A DNA stretch of 64,000 bases from Mycolicibacterium grossiae (GTDB lineage: Bacteria; Actinomycetota; Actinomycetes; Mycobacteriales; Mycobacteriaceae): the NCBI RefSeq assembly GCF_008329645.1, contig NZ_CP043474.1:4960001-5024000 (forward strand). Direction: 5' to 3'. The stretch's first letter is position 1. Each line of letters starts with the position of its first letter. The position numbers and the translations under genes were made by a program. Positions 1 to 10,920 of this stretch are shown piece by piece. The notes under the pieces were generated by a model, which was not told where the DNA came from, did not search any database, and was given only the letters and a program-made list of their open reading frames with translations.

Positions 1-145
1 GAGGAGACAGTCCACCACGGATCGGGTCCGACTGCACGGCAATTCCGGGCGAGTGCGCAGGTCAGTTCGGTGAACAACCGATGACGCGGACGCATTGGCC
101 GGCGCCTACCCATCGACGCCGGTGCCGACGTGGATGATGGACGGC

Positions 146-541
146 GTGACTGAGGATCCCCGCTCGTTCTACGACGCGGTCGGCGGCGCCGAGACCTTCC
201 ACGCCATCGTCGCGCGGTTCTACGAGTTGGTGCGTGACGACGAGATCCTGCGTCCGCTGTACCCGGAGGATGACTTCGCCGGCGCCGAGGTGCGGCTGCG
301 GATGTTCCTCGAGCAGTACTGGGGCGGGCCGCGCACGTACTCCGACCAGCGCGGCCATCCGCGGCTGCGGATGCGGCACGCACCGTTTCGGATCGGCTTC
401 CTGGAGCGCGACGCCTGGCTGCGGTGCATGCACACCGCCGTCGCGGAGATTCCCGCACAGACCCTCGACGACGCGCACCGCAAGGCCCTGCTCGACTACC
501 TGGAGATGGCCGCCCAATCGATGGTGAACTCCGCGTTCTGA
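146..541 (+). CDS. glbO: Truncated haemoglobin, group II (trHbO)
   Basis: Small oxygen/NO-binding haem protein of the cytosol, associated in mycobacteria with respiration and redox defence. The translation carries the group II signature: a B10 Tyr in RFYEL, the CD-corner stretch LEQYWGGPRTYS, the proximal F8 His in RMRHAPF and the G8 Trp in ERDAWLR. From GTG 146 it has 131 residues, about the size of M. tuberculosis GlbO (128), and begins MTEDPRSFYDAVGG, which lines up with that protein. In-frame ATGs at 134 and 137 would add three or four residues; no strong ribosome site decides between them. The next gene is an aglA-like glucosidase, the same order as Rv2470-Rv2471. Identity is secure; the start is not. 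Confidence 0.9.
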   Translation: MTEDPRSFYDAVGGAETFHAIVARFYELVRDDEILRPLYPEDDFAGAEVRLRMFLEQYWGGPRTYSDQRGHPRLRMRHAPFRIGFLERDAWLRCMHTAVAEIPAQTLDDAHRKALLDYLEMAAQSMVNSAF

Positions 542-604
542 TCCGCCGTCGGGCGGGGGTCTCGCCGCGCACGCACCGCCGCACCTGCGGCAGGATGGGA
601 ACGC

Positions 605-2176
605 GTGACCGATCCCCACTCCGGCGCGTGGTGGTCCCGCGCCGTGTTCTACCAGGCCTACCCGCGCTCGTTCCGCGACAGCGACGGCGATGGCGTCGGT
701 GACCTCGACGGCGTGACCGCCGGGCTGGACTACCTGGCGCGCCTCGGCGTCGACGCCTTGTGGCTGAACCCCGTCATGGTGTCGCCGATGGCCGACCACG
801 GCTACGACGTCGCCGACCCGCGCGACGTCGACCCGCTGTTCGGCGGCCTGGAGGCGCTCGACCGGCTCGTCGACGCGGCGCACGCCCGCGGCATCAAGGT
901 GACGATGGACCTGGTGCCCAACCACACCTCGTCGCAGCACCCGTGGTTCGCCGCCGCGCTGGCCGCCGGTCCCGGCAGCGCGCAGCGCGAGCGGTACGTG
1001 TTCCGCGACGGCAAGGGCCCCGGTGGGGTGCACCCGCCGAACAACTGGATCTCGGTCTTCGGCGGGCCGGCGTGGACCCGCATCGTCGAGCCGGACGGCA
1101 ACCCCGGCCAGTGGTACCTGCACCTGTTCGACAGCGAGCAGCCCGACCTCAACTGGGACAACCCGGAGGTCTTCGACGACCTCGAGAAGACCCTGCGGTT
1201 CTGGCTCGAGCGTGGGGTGGACGGGTTCCGCATCGACGTCGCGCACGGCATGGCGAAGCCGGCGGGGCTGCCCGACATGGGCGACCCCGACTTGCCGATG
1301 CTGGCGCTCGCCGAGAACGATCCGCGGTTCAACCAGGACGGCGTGCACGACATCCACCGCGGCATCCGCACCGTGCTCAACGACCATCCCGACGCGGTGA
1401 CCGTCGGCGAGATCTGGGTGTTCGACAACGAGGACTTCGCCAAGTACCTGCGGCCCGACGAGCTGCACCTGGGCTTCAACTTCCGGCTGGTGCGCGCCGA
1501 CTTCGACGCGGCCGAGATCCGCGAGGCCATCGAGAATTCGCTCGCCGCAGCCGATCTCGCGGGGTCGCCGCCGACGTGGACGCTGGCCAACCACGACGTC
1601 GACCGGGAGGTCAGCCGGTACGGCGGCGGCCCGGCCGGGCTCGCGCGGGCGCGGGCGATGGCGCTGGTCATGCTGGCCCTGCCCGGGGTCGTGTTCGTCT
1701 ACAACGGCGAGGAACTCGGCCTGCCGAACGTCGATCTGCCCGACGAGGTGCTGCAGGACCCGACGTGGGAGCGCTCCGGCCGGACGGTGCGTGGTCGTGA
1801 CGGCTGCCGCGTGCCGATGCCGTGGTCCGGCGACGCTCCGCCGTACGGCTTCTCCACCTCGGCCGACACCTGGCTGCCGATGCCCGAGGACTGGGCGGGG
1901 CTGACGGTCGCGGCGCAGGACGGCGTCGACTCCTCGACGCTGGAACTGTTCCGCCGGGCCATCGAGATCCGCCACGGCCGAGGCGATCTCGGCGCGGGCA
2001 TCGAGTGGCTGACCGCCGCCGACGGCGTCGTCGGCTTCCGCGGCCCCGACGGCGTGGCGTGCCTGCTGAACGCCGGAGCCGGTGACGCCGAGCTGCCGGC
2101 CGGGGAGGTGCTGCTGGCCAGCGGTCCGCTCACCGGCGGTGCGCTGCCCGTCGACACCGCCGTCTGGATCCGCTGA
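605..2176 (+). CDS. aglA: Alpha-glucosidase, GH13 family (AglA)
   Basis: Glycoside hydrolase family 13 (alpha/beta)8-barrel enzyme, probably cleaving alpha-1,4 or alpha-1,6 glucosidic bonds of short malto-oligosaccharides in the cytosol; there is no signal peptide. All conserved regions are visible: DLVPNHTS (region I), DGFRIDVAHG with nucleophile Asp211, VGEIWVF with acid/base Glu269, and LANHDVDR with transition-state Asp331. Its 523 residues fit the oligo-1,6-glucosidase/alpha-glucosidase group. GTG 605 follows AGGATGGGA, a fair ribosome site. It follows glbO with a 63-bp gap and matches Rv2471. The substrate cannot be told from sequence; trehalose- or sucrose-active relatives share these motifs. 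Confidence 0.9.
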   Translation: MTDPHSGAWWSRAVFYQAYPRSFRDSDGDGVGDLDGVTAGLDYLARLGVDALWLNPVMVSPMADHGYDVADPRDVDPLFGGLEALDRLVDAAHARGIKVTMDLVPNHTSSQHPWFAAALAAGPGSAQRERYVFRDGKGPGGVHPPNNWISVFGGPAWTRIVEPDGNPGQWYLHLFDSEQPDLNWDNPEVFDDLEKTLRFWLERGVDGFRIDVAHGMAKPAGLPDMGDPDLPMLALAENDPRFNQDGVHDIHRGIRTVLNDHPDAVTVGEIWVFDNEDFAKYLRPDELHLGFNFRLVRADFDAAEIREAIENSLAAADLAGSPPTWTLANHDVDREVSRYGGGPAGLARARAMALVMLALPGVVFVYNGEELGLPNVDLPDEVLQDPTWERSGRTVRGRDGCRVPMPWSGDAPPYGFSTSADTWLPMPEDWAGLTVAAQDGVDSSTLELFRRAIEIRHGRGDLGAGIEWLTAADGVVGFRGPDGVACLLNAGAGDAELPAGEVLLASGPLTGGALPVDTAVWIR

Positions 2177-2181
2177 CCGAT

Positions 2182-2234
2182 GCGATTCACGAGCGCTCGC
2201 GTTCGGTGAGCGAACGTCAGCGCTCGTGAATCGC
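2182..2234. terminator. Long perfect hairpin between convergent genes
   Basis: Perfect 16-bp inverted repeat (arms 2182-2197 and 2219-2234, first arm gcgattcacgagcgct) enclosing a second small stem (2201-2205 with 2211-2215) whose loop is GTGAG. It fills the gap between the convergent aglA and the 2240-2926 gene, so it probably works as a bidirectional terminator, although it has no U-tract. A hairpin of the same build lies at 29391-29447. Confidence 0.7.
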
Positions 2235-2239
2235 GGCTG

Positions 2240-2926
2240 TCAGCGCAGGACGACCGCCGGGTCGCCGCGACGGCGGTAGACGCTGCCGAAGCGGGCGTCG
2301 ATCCGCAGCCACGCCGGCAGCACGCGCACCCGCACCACCTCGTCGGCCGCGACGGACTCGGGGGTGAAGTCGTCGCTGCGGCGCGTCGACTGCGGCAGGA
2401 AGCCCATGGCGGTGAGGGCGAAGACGCAGCGCATCGGGATGCCGACGCTCTCCGACCCGGCGCTGACGGCCACCACCTCCTGGTCGAGCAGCGACGCCGG
2501 TGGCCCGTGCGCGCTGCCGTGCTCCTTGGCCAGCGCGACGCCGCGCTGCGCGAGGTCCAGCACGACCCGGGCAGGGACGTCGTCGAGGTGAGCGAACCCC
2601 GCGTCCGGGGGCAGCGCGCCGCGCCACGCCGAGTCCATCGCGAACCCGGGCTCGACGAAACCGGACCGGTCCATCGCGGGCAGGGCGCGCGCCAACGCGT
2701 CGGCCCCCGCCGAGAGGTCACCCGGGCGCACCCGGCCGCCGATCACGCGGCTGGCCAGCACGTCGAAACCCGTTGCCACCCAGGCGACCACCTGACCACC
2801 GGGTCGCTCCCGCAGCCGGATGACGGCCGCCTCGTCGAGCCGCAGCGCGCGGTCGACGAACGTCTCGAGGTCGACGCGGTGCGCCGCGTCCTCGAGCCAC
2901 AGACCGCGCTCGACCGCGTCGCTCAT
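2240..2926 (-). CDS. Conserved hypothetical protein, Rv2474c-like
   Basis: A 228-residue soluble protein with no catalytic motif I recognise. The position (directly after the thioesterase and glutamate dehydrogenase genes) and the size fit Rv2474c of M. tuberculosis. It starts MSDAVERGLWLEDAAHR and has a hydrophobic/Arg-rich C-terminus ending DPAVVLR. The ATG start at 2926 overlaps the TGA of the upstream thioesterase gene by 4 nt, so translation is probably coupled and the two proteins may act together. It is the last gene of the leftward unit ettA-gdh-thioesterase-this gene and ends just before the hairpin at 2182-2234. Function unknown. Confidence 0.8.
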   Translation of the reverse strand: MSDAVERGLWLEDAAHRVDLETFVDRALRLDEAAVIRLRERPGGQVVAWVATGFDVLASRVIGGRVRPGDLSAGADALARALPAMDRSGFVEPGFAMDSAWRGALPPDAGFAHLDDVPARVVLDLAQRGVALAKEHGSAHGPPASLLDQEVVAVSAGSESVGIPMRCVFALTAMGFLPQSTRRSDDFTPESVAADEVVRVRVLPAWLRIDARFGSVYRRRGDPAVVLR

Positions 2927-3363
2927 CGGGCGAAGCGCTGCAGGTACGCCCGGTGGTGCGGCGCCAGGCGCACCAGCTTCTGTTCTCCGATGTCGAACGC
3001 CGCCAGCTGCGTCTCGGCGATCACCGCGGGCTTCGAGTCGGGATCGGCGAGCACCGACCGGACCTCGTAGCCGAGGGTGAAGTCCACCGCGCGCATCCGG
3101 TTCACCCAGATGGTCACCTGCAACGGCGAATCCGCGAGCCGCAGCTGCCCCTTGTACGCGACGCGCACCTCGGCGATGAGCAGGCCGGTCGTCGCGAAGT
3201 CCTCGGCGAAGGGCTCGGAGAGGAACGGGACGCGCGCCTCCTCCAGGATCGTCACCATGGTCGCGTGGTTGACGTGCTGGTACATGTCGATGTCGCTCCA
3301 GCGCACCGGTACCGGCGTGATGAAGCGCTCGCGGGCGTCGGCGGACGACTGATCGGCGGTCAA
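2923..3363 (-). CDS. Acyl-CoA thioesterase, 4HBT hotdog fold
   Basis: A 146-residue single-hotdog thioesterase of the 4-hydroxybenzoyl-CoA thioesterase type. The motif DIDMYQHVNHATMVTILEEAR near residues 24-44 holds the catalytic Asp and the conserved HVNH of the YbgC/FadM group. It probably hydrolyses acyl-CoA in the cytosol; chain length is unknown. The start is TTG 3363, because it overlaps the TGA of gdh (TTGA) and gives MTADQSSADARERF, the expected N-terminus for Rv2475c-like proteins. Its stop overlaps the next gene by 4 nt. An open frame continues upstream in this phase but crosses gdh and is not coding there. Confidence 0.88.
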   Translation of the reverse strand: MTADQSSADARERFITPVPVRWSDIDMYQHVNHATMVTILEEARVPFLSEPFAEDFATTGLLIAEVRVAYKGQLRLADSPLQVTIWVNRMRAVDFTLGYEVRSVLADPDSKPAVIAETQLAAFDIGEQKLVRLAPHHRAYLQRFAR

Positions 3364-6300
3364 CTGGTGGCTCCCGTCCCACTGGTCCTGGTCATGCTGC
3401 GGATCTGGCGTGCAGCCACCGACAGCGTGGCGAGGTCCTTGCCGCCGTCGTCGTAGATCTCGGTGAGCGTGCGGCGCGCGCGGGCGACCCGGGAGCTGTT
3501 GGTGACCTCCCATTCCTCGATCTTCTGCTCGCCGGTCTCCTCCGGCTCGCCGACGGCGAGCACGTCGAGGCACAGCGCACGGATCGAGCCGTACACGTCG
3601 TCGCGAATCGCCAGACGCGCCAGCGAATGCCATCGGTCGTCGCGCGGCAGGCCGGACACCGCGGTCAGCAGGCCGTCGGTGCCGAGGTGGTCCATCAGCG
3701 CGAAGTACGCGTCGGCCACCTCGGCGGGGTCGCGATCGGTGATGTCGGCGATGTCGATGACGTCGAGCAGGCTGAACTGGTAGAGCCCGGTGGCCACCAT
3801 GTAGGCCAGGTCCTCGGACACGCCCTTGTCGACCATCTCGCCGGTCTGCTTCATGACGATGTCGCGGTCGTCGCCGCGCAGCCACTCCGACATCCGCGGC
3901 GTGAGTTCGGCGATCTTCGCGGCGAACCGGTTCACCTCCGCGCCGACCGCCAGCGGCTGGGGCCGATAGTTCAGCAGCCACCGGCCGGCCCGGTCGATGA
4001 GCCGGCGCAGGTCGAGGGTCATGCGGTCGGTGACCGCCACCGACACCCCGTCGGCACCGGCGGCGCGGATGCGGTGCCACACCTCGCCGACCCGGAAGAT
4101 CTCGTCGGTGGCGACGTAGCTGCGGATGGCGTCGACGGGCCCGACGCCGGTGTCCTCGGTGATCCGGAACGCATACGTGATGCCGGCCGTGTCGACGAGG
4201 TCGTTGACGAGCATGGTGGTGACGATCTCGCGGCGCAGCTGGTGGGTACGGATGTCCGGGCCGAACCGCTCGCGCAGCGGCAGCGGGAAGTACTCCGGCA
4301 GCCGGGCGGCGAACACCTCCTGGTCGGGGACGTCGGTGCCGAGCAGTTCGTCCTTGAGCGCCAGCTTGACGTGCGCCATCAGGGTGGCCAGCTCCGGGGA
4401 CGACAGTCCCAGCCCCAGCTCGGTGCGGCGGCGGATCTCCTTGTCCGACGGCAGCGCCTCGAGTTCCCGGTTCAGGCCGCGGTCGGCGGCCAGGTCGCGA
4501 ATCTGACGGGCGTGCACGGTCAGCAGGCTCGCGGCGTTGGCGCGGCTGGTGCCCATCAGATCGTTCTGCGAGGCGTTGTCGGCGAGCACCAGGTCGGACA
4601 CCTCGTCGGTCATCGACATCAGCAGCTCGGTGCGCTCCCCGGCGTCCACCTTGCCCGCGGTGACCAGCGAGTCGACGAGGATCTTGATGTTGACCTCGTG
4701 GTCGGAGCAGTCCACGCCGGCCGAGTTGTCCATCGCGTCGGTGTTGATCCTGCCGCCGGCGAGGTCGAACTCGATGCGCCCGCGCTGGGTGACGCCCAGG
4801 TTGCCGCCCTCGCCGATCACCTTGACGCGCAACTGGTTTCCGTTGACCCGGATCGGGTCGTTGGCGCGGTCGCCGACGTCGGCGTCCGACTCGGTCTCGG
4901 CCTTGACGTAGGTGCCGATGCCGCCGTTCCAGAACAGGTCGACCGGCGCGAGCAGGACGGCCTTCATCAGCGCGGGCGGCGTCATCTCCGTGACGTCACC
5001 AGCCACGCCGAGCGCCGCGCGCACCTCCGGACTGATCGGGATGGACTTCTGGTCGCGGCTGTAGACGCCACCGCCGGCACTGATGAGGCTGCGGTCGTAG
5101 TCGTCCCAGCTCGACCGCGGCAGTCCGAACAGCCGGCGCCGCTCGGCGAAGGACGTCGCCGCGTCCGGGTCGGGGTCGAGGAACACGTGCCGGTGGTCGA
5201 ACGCGGCGATGAGTCGGATGTGTTCGGAGAGCAGCATGCCGTTGCCGAACACGTCGCCGCTCATGTCGCCGACGCCGACGACGGTGAAGTCCTGCGACTG
5301 GGTGTCGACGCCCATCTCGCGGAAGTGCCGCTTCACCGATTCCCAGGCGCCCTTGGCCGTGATGCCCATGGCCTTGTGGTCGTAGCCGACGGAGCCGCCG
5401 GAGGCGAACGCGTCGCCCAGCCAGAAGCCGTAGGACTTGGCGACGTCGTTGGCGATGTCGGAGAAGGTGGCGGTGCCCTTGTCGGCGGCCACCACCAGGT
5501 AGGCGTCGTCGCCGTCGCGGCGCACCACGCCGTCGGGGGTGACGACGTCGCCGGTGGCGGTGTCGACGTTGTCGGTGACGTCGAGCAGACCGCCGATGAA
5601 CAGCCGGTAGCAGGCGACGGCTTCGGTGCGCTGCGCGTCGCGGTCGGCCGCGGCGTCCCCCGTCGGCGCGGGCGGCGACTTCAGCACGAAGCCACCCTTC
5701 GCGCCGACCGGCACGATTACCGCGTTCTTCACCGCCTGCGCCTTGACCAGGCCGAGGATCTCGGTGCGGAAGTCCTCCTTGCGGTCCGACCAGCGCAGGC
5801 CGCCGCGGGCCACGTTGCCGAACCGCAGGTGCACGCCCTCGACCCGCGGCGAGTACACGAAGATCTCGTACTTCGGTCGTGGCAGCGGCAATTCGTCGAT
5901 GAGCTGCGGGTCGAGCTTGACCGAGAGCACGTCGGATCCGCGTGCCGAGCCCTCCCGGGTGACGAAGTAGTTGGTCCGCAGGGTCGCCTGGATCATCGAC
6001 GCAAACGCCCGCAGCACGCGGTCGGTGTCGAGGCTCACCAGCGCCTCGATGTCGGCGGCGACCACCGCCACCGCGGCCTGCGCGTCCGGGCGGGTGTCGG
6101 AGTCCGACGGGTCGAACAGGGCCTCGAACAGCCGCACCAGCGCCGCCGCGGTGTGCGGGTTGTCGTTGACGACGGTCTCGATGTGCGACTGGCTGTACGG
6201 AAAACCGGCCTGCCGCAGGTACTTCGCGTAGGCGCGCAGCACGGTCACCTGCCGCCAGTTCAGGCCGGCACGCAGCACCAGCTCGTTGAACCGGTCGATC

Positions 6301-8222
6301 TCGACGCGGCCCTGCCAGATGGCGGTCACCGCGTCGGCGAAGCGTTCGGCGGTCGCGGTGCGCTCGTCGGCGTCCTGGGGATCGGGGATGGACGGGTGCA
6401 CGGCGATCTTGAACTGGTAGATCCAGACCGGAAGGCCGTCGGCGCGGGTCACCGTGAAGGGCCGCTCCTCGAGGACCACCACGCCCATCGACTGCAGCAT
6501 GGGCAGCAGCTCGCTCAGTGACGCGCTGCGCCCGCCGAGGTACCAGGTGAGTTGCGCAGCGTGGGATTCGCGCCCCTCGGCGAAGACGAGCTTGACCGTG
6601 TCGGCCCGCAGGCCCTCGATGATCTCGATGTCGCCGATGGCGTCGGTCGGGCTGAACGCCTGCTTGTAGACCTCGGGGAAGGCCGCTGCGTAGTGCTCGG
6701 CGTGGCGCTGCCCGATCGCGCCGTCCTTGACCGCGCCGAGCAGCCGGTCGCCCCAGGTCCGGGCGGCCTCGGTGAGCAGGTCCTGGATGCGCGCCTCGTT
6801 GGCGGCCGTGACGTCGACGCTGTCCGGGCTGGTGCCGTCGGGCAGCTTGACCGTGAAGTGCACCAGCGCCCAGGGGGATTCGCTGACGCGCGCGGTGTAC
6901 TCGATGGACACGCCGCCGAGTTCGCGGACCAGGATGTCCTGCATCTCCAGGCGGACCGCGGTGGTGTAGCGGTCGCGCGGCAGGTACACCAGGCAGGACG
7001 CGAAGTGGGCGAGCTTGTCCCCGCGCAGGAACAGCAGAGCGCGCCGCCGCGAGCCCAGATCGACCACGGCCGTGGCCATCTCGAGCAGATCGCGGGCGTT
7101 CAGCGCGAACAGCTCCGAACGTGGCACGGTCTGGATGATGTCCAGCATCAGCTGGCCGGGGTGGCCGGGGTCGCCCTGGGCCAGGGCGAGCGCCTCGTTG
7201 ACCCGCCGCGAGATCAGCGGGATCTCCAGCACGTTGGCGTTCATCGCCGCGACCGTGAACAGGCCGACGAACCGGTGCTCGACGGTGGTGCCGAGCGGGG
7301 CGGACTCCCGCACCACCACGATGTAGGGGTAGGTGCCGTACCGCAGGAAGCTCGGGATGGTGGCCTGGGCGAGCACCAGCAGGTCGTCGTCGCCGGACAG
7401 CTGCGGCAGCACGTCGGTGCGCAACTTCAGCACCCCGAGCCGGCTGGCCGGTTCCACCGACGCCTTGCCGTCGTCGACGACGCAGCGCTGATAGCCGAGC
7501 AGCACGAAGTGGCCGGCGGCCAGCCACCGCAGCAGGGCGGCCACGTCGCGGCGGTCGTATCCGGGAAAGCTGCCGGACACGTCGGCGTCCAACGCGTTGG
7601 CCAGCCCGACGAGCGTGGCGTTGAGTGCGCCGGCGTCGATCGCGACCTGGCGCGCGTCGGCGAGCACGTTGGGCAGCAGGGTCGCGGCCTCGGTGACGGC
7701 GCCCGCGTCGGCCGAGGGCGACAACTCGACGTGGATCCAGGACTCCTCGATGCCCTCCCGGGGCGCCTCGGGGTCGGCGACCGGCCACATGGCGAGCAGC
7801 TCGCCACTCGCGCTGCGGTGCACCCGGAACACCGGGTTCATGATCGCGGTGTAGGCGACGCCGAGCCGGTGCAGCAGCACCGTCACCGAGTCCATGAGCA
7901 TCGCGCTGCGGTCGGTGACGATCTGCACGGCCGGGCCGACGCCCGACTCGTCGCCAGAGGCGTAGACGGCGACCTTGGTCTCCCCCAGCGCGCGCTGCCT
8001 GCCGACCTTGGCGTGGGCGGCGAGCAGCGCCGGGGTGACGGCGCCGCCGGTCGGTGCGATCGGGGCGGTGACCGTGGCGTCGGCGGCGGGGGCGTCGCCG
8101 TGCGGGCCCTGGTGGGTCTGCAGGTAGGCGCGGGCGAGCGCGGCGTTGGGATCGCGCTTGAGGACCGTCGTCGGTTCGGCCGAACCCTCGAAGTCCCTGC
8201 CGCTGTTGCCGATCGCCGTCAT
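3360..8222 (-). CDS. gdh: Large NAD-specific glutamate dehydrogenase
   Basis: Converts glutamate to 2-oxoglutarate and ammonium with NAD+, a link between nitrogen and carbon metabolism. At 1620 residues it belongs to the large (about 180-kDa) GDH class; M. tuberculosis Rv2476c is 1624. The N-terminal half is the long ACT-like regulatory region of the class; the catalytic part starts around residue 780 with GGLRWSDRKEDFRTE and VGAKGGFVLK and continues with the dinucleotide-binding stretch GGNLGVTQRGRIEFDLAGG. ATG 8222 has AGGAGCGG in front. In mycobacteria this enzyme is inhibited by unphosphorylated GarA; no GarA gene lies in this window. It sits 86 bp after ettA and overlaps the thioesterase gene. 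Confidence 0.95.
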   Translation of the reverse strand: MTAIGNSGRDFEGSAEPTTVLKRDPNAALARAYLQTHQGPHGDAPAADATVTAPIAPTGGAVTPALLAAHAKVGRQRALGETKVAVYASGDESGVGPAVQIVTDRSAMLMDSVTVLLHRLGVAYTAIMNPVFRVHRSASGELLAMWPVADPEAPREGIEESWIHVELSPSADAGAVTEAATLLPNVLADARQVAIDAGALNATLVGLANALDADVSGSFPGYDRRDVAALLRWLAAGHFVLLGYQRCVVDDGKASVEPASRLGVLKLRTDVLPQLSGDDDLLVLAQATIPSFLRYGTYPYIVVVRESAPLGTTVEHRFVGLFTVAAMNANVLEIPLISRRVNEALALAQGDPGHPGQLMLDIIQTVPRSELFALNARDLLEMATAVVDLGSRRRALLFLRGDKLAHFASCLVYLPRDRYTTAVRLEMQDILVRELGGVSIEYTARVSESPWALVHFTVKLPDGTSPDSVDVTAANEARIQDLLTEAARTWGDRLLGAVKDGAIGQRHAEHYAAAFPEVYKQAFSPTDAIGDIEIIEGLRADTVKLVFAEGRESHAAQLTWYLGGRSASLSELLPMLQSMGVVVLEERPFTVTRADGLPVWIYQFKIAVHPSIPDPQDADERTATAERFADAVTAIWQGRVEIDRFNELVLRAGLNWRQVTVLRAYAKYLRQAGFPYSQSHIETVVNDNPHTAAALVRLFEALFDPSDSDTRPDAQAAVAVVAADIEALVSLDTDRVLRAFASMIQATLRTNYFVTREGSARGSDVLSVKLDPQLIDELPLPRPKYEIFVYSPRVEGVHLRFGNVARGGLRWSDRKEDFRTEILGLVKAQAVKNAVIVPVGAKGGFVLKSPPAPTGDAAADRDAQRTEAVACYRLFIGGLLDVTDNVDTATGDVVTPDGVVRRDGDDAYLVVAADKGTATFSDIANDVAKSYGFWLGDAFASGGSVGYDHKAMGITAKGAWESVKRHFREMGVDTQSQDFTVVGVGDMSGDVFGNGMLLSEHIRLIAAFDHRHVFLDPDPDAATSFAERRRLFGLPRSSWDDYDRSLISAGGGVYSRDQKSIPISPEVRAALGVAGDVTEMTPPALMKAVLLAPVDLFWNGGIGTYVKAETESDADVGDRANDPIRVNGNQLRVKVIGEGGNLGVTQRGRIEFDLAGGRINTDAMDNSAGVDCSDHEVNIKILVDSLVTAGKVDAGERTELLMSMTDEVSDLVLADNASQNDLMGTSRANAASLLTVHARQIRDLAADRGLNRELEALPSDKEIRRRTELGLGLSSPELATLMAHVKLALKDELLGTDVPDQEVFAARLPEYFPLPLRERFGPDIRTHQLRREIVTTMLVNDLVDTAGITYAFRITEDTGVGPVDAIRSYVATDEIFRVGEVWHRIRAAGADGVSVAVTDRMTLDLRRLIDRAGRWLLNYRPQPLAVGAEVNRFAAKIAELTPRMSEWLRGDDRDIVMKQTGEMVDKGVSEDLAYMVATGLYQFSLLDVIDIADITDRDPAEVADAYFALMDHLGTDGLLTAVSGLPRDDRWHSLARLAIRDDVYGSIRALCLDVLAVGEPEETGEQKIEEWEVTNSSRVARARRTLTEIYDDGGKDLATLSVAARQIRSMTRTSGTGATS

Positions 8223-8308
8223 GTTCCGCTCCTGCCCACGTGGCCTCGTTGACACGCAGAAGCGACTGTAGTGTCCGCCCGAGTCGCTCCGCTCCCCCCG
8301 TCGCCGGA

Positions 8309-9982
<1,674 letters not shown>

Positions 9983-10061
9983 GCCGGTTGGTGCCTTTCG
10001 ATGGTCTGGTTCTCGCCCCGGACCATCCTAGGCGCGTCCCCGTGGGCCGACGAGGGCGGCG

Positions 10062-10523
10062 TCAGGCCGTCAGCGGCAGCCCCTGCTCGGGCATCGGGTC
10101 CGCATCATCGGCGGGATCGGCGACGCCGGTGGCCGGAGCTTCGGCGTCCGGTGTCGGCTGCTCGGCCTGCTGCCGACGGTCCAGTCGTGCGCCGCACCGG
10201 GCCAGGTCCGGCCCGACGGCGGTGGCGCGGACCTCGACCGACGAGCGGCGGTTGCCGTCGCGGTCGTCGTACTCGCTGGTGTGGATGTGCCCGACGACGA
10301 TCACGGGGTCTCCCTTCACCAGCGCGGCACTGGTGCCGGCGACCACCCGGCCCCAGCAGCTCACGGTGACGTAGAGGGAGTTGGACGTCTCCCAGGTTCC
10401 GTCGTCGGTGCGGCGCCGCGAGTTGCTCGCGACCCGGAACCGGACCATCTCCTGCTCGCCGACCCGACGGTGGACGGGATCGGTGACGATGGTGCCGACG
10501 ACGGTGAACGGTGTCTCGAACAT
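10062..10523 (-). CDS. ssbB: Single-stranded DNA-binding protein, SsbB type
   Basis: OB-fold protein of 153 residues that binds single-stranded DNA. The N-terminal 110 residues contain the Ssb core (FETPFTVVGTIVTDP, VRFRVASNSRRR, SLYVTVSCWGRVV, DPVIVVGHIHTSEYDDRDG). The tail is short, Pro/Ala-rich and ends LPLTA; it lacks the acidic DDDIPF tip by which housekeeping SsbA recruits partners, which marks it as the second, SsbB-type protein (Rv2478c). ATG 10523 is chosen because GGAAG lies just upstream and the product starts MFETPFTVVG; an in-frame upstream Met at 10580 would add an unrelated 19 residues. Confidence 0.85.
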   Translation of the reverse strand: MFETPFTVVGTIVTDPVHRRVGEQEMVRFRVASNSRRRTDDGTWETSNSLYVTVSCWGRVVAGTSAALVKGDPVIVVGHIHTSEYDDRDGNRRSSVEVRATAVGPDLARCGARLDRRQQAEQPTPDAEAPATGVADPADDADPMPEQGLPLTA

Positions 10524-10920
10524 GATCTTCCTTCGCTGTTCTTCCGATGCGGCGCACCCGAACGGCGCCGCTGGTGCCATTCACCGCGGCGTCACCGACG
10601 GAACACCCGCTGCACGTCCCGCGACGGCGGAGGCCTGTGGATGAAGCGAGCACTGTGGATGGTCGAGTGAAGTCGGCCGTTGGTCGCCGTAAGCGTGAGA
10701 CGAACCGTCAGCGTGAGACGAAGACGCCGGCGGCGACGGCGGCGAGGGCTGCGTCGACCGCCCGTCGGGCATCCCGGGGCCGGGACGGGATGCCACCCGG
10801 TGAGGAACTGGTAGTACTTCCGCCGCGAAGATGGCCGTGAACAGTCGGCCCCGTCGCGGATGGGCCAGCGTCGGCGGCACCAGGCGCGCGTTGGCCAGGG
10901 AGTCGCCGCCCCGCCTGAGG
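10524..10920. other. 397-bp intergenic region, ssbB to ctaG/copD
   Basis: No convincing gene. It holds two copies of AGCGTGAGACGAA (10692-10704 and 10710-10722, 18 bp apart) and a 9-bp inverted repeat (10768-10776 with 10786-10794, arm ggcatcccg) that may terminate the membrane-protein gene ending at 10921. The ssbB promoter must lie in its left part. Open frames here have unlikely composition. Confidence 0.5.
10692..10722. repeat. Tandem 13-bp direct repeat
   Basis: AGCGTGAGACGAA occurs twice with the starts 18 bp apart, upstream of ssbB relative to its direction of transcription. The spacing is not a whole number of helical turns. It may be a binding site for a regulator of ssbB or just a local duplication. 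Confidence 0.45.

Noticed and set aside
62..1975. 637-codon minus-strand frame opposite glbO and aglA
   Set aside because: Codon-bias shadow of the GH13 gene in high-GC DNA; Arg/His/Val-rich with no family motif, and it covers two recognised genes.
10581..10880. 99-codon minus-strand frame between ssbB and the CopD-CtaG gene
   Set aside because: Pro/Ser/His-rich low-complexity product, no ribosome site, no motif.
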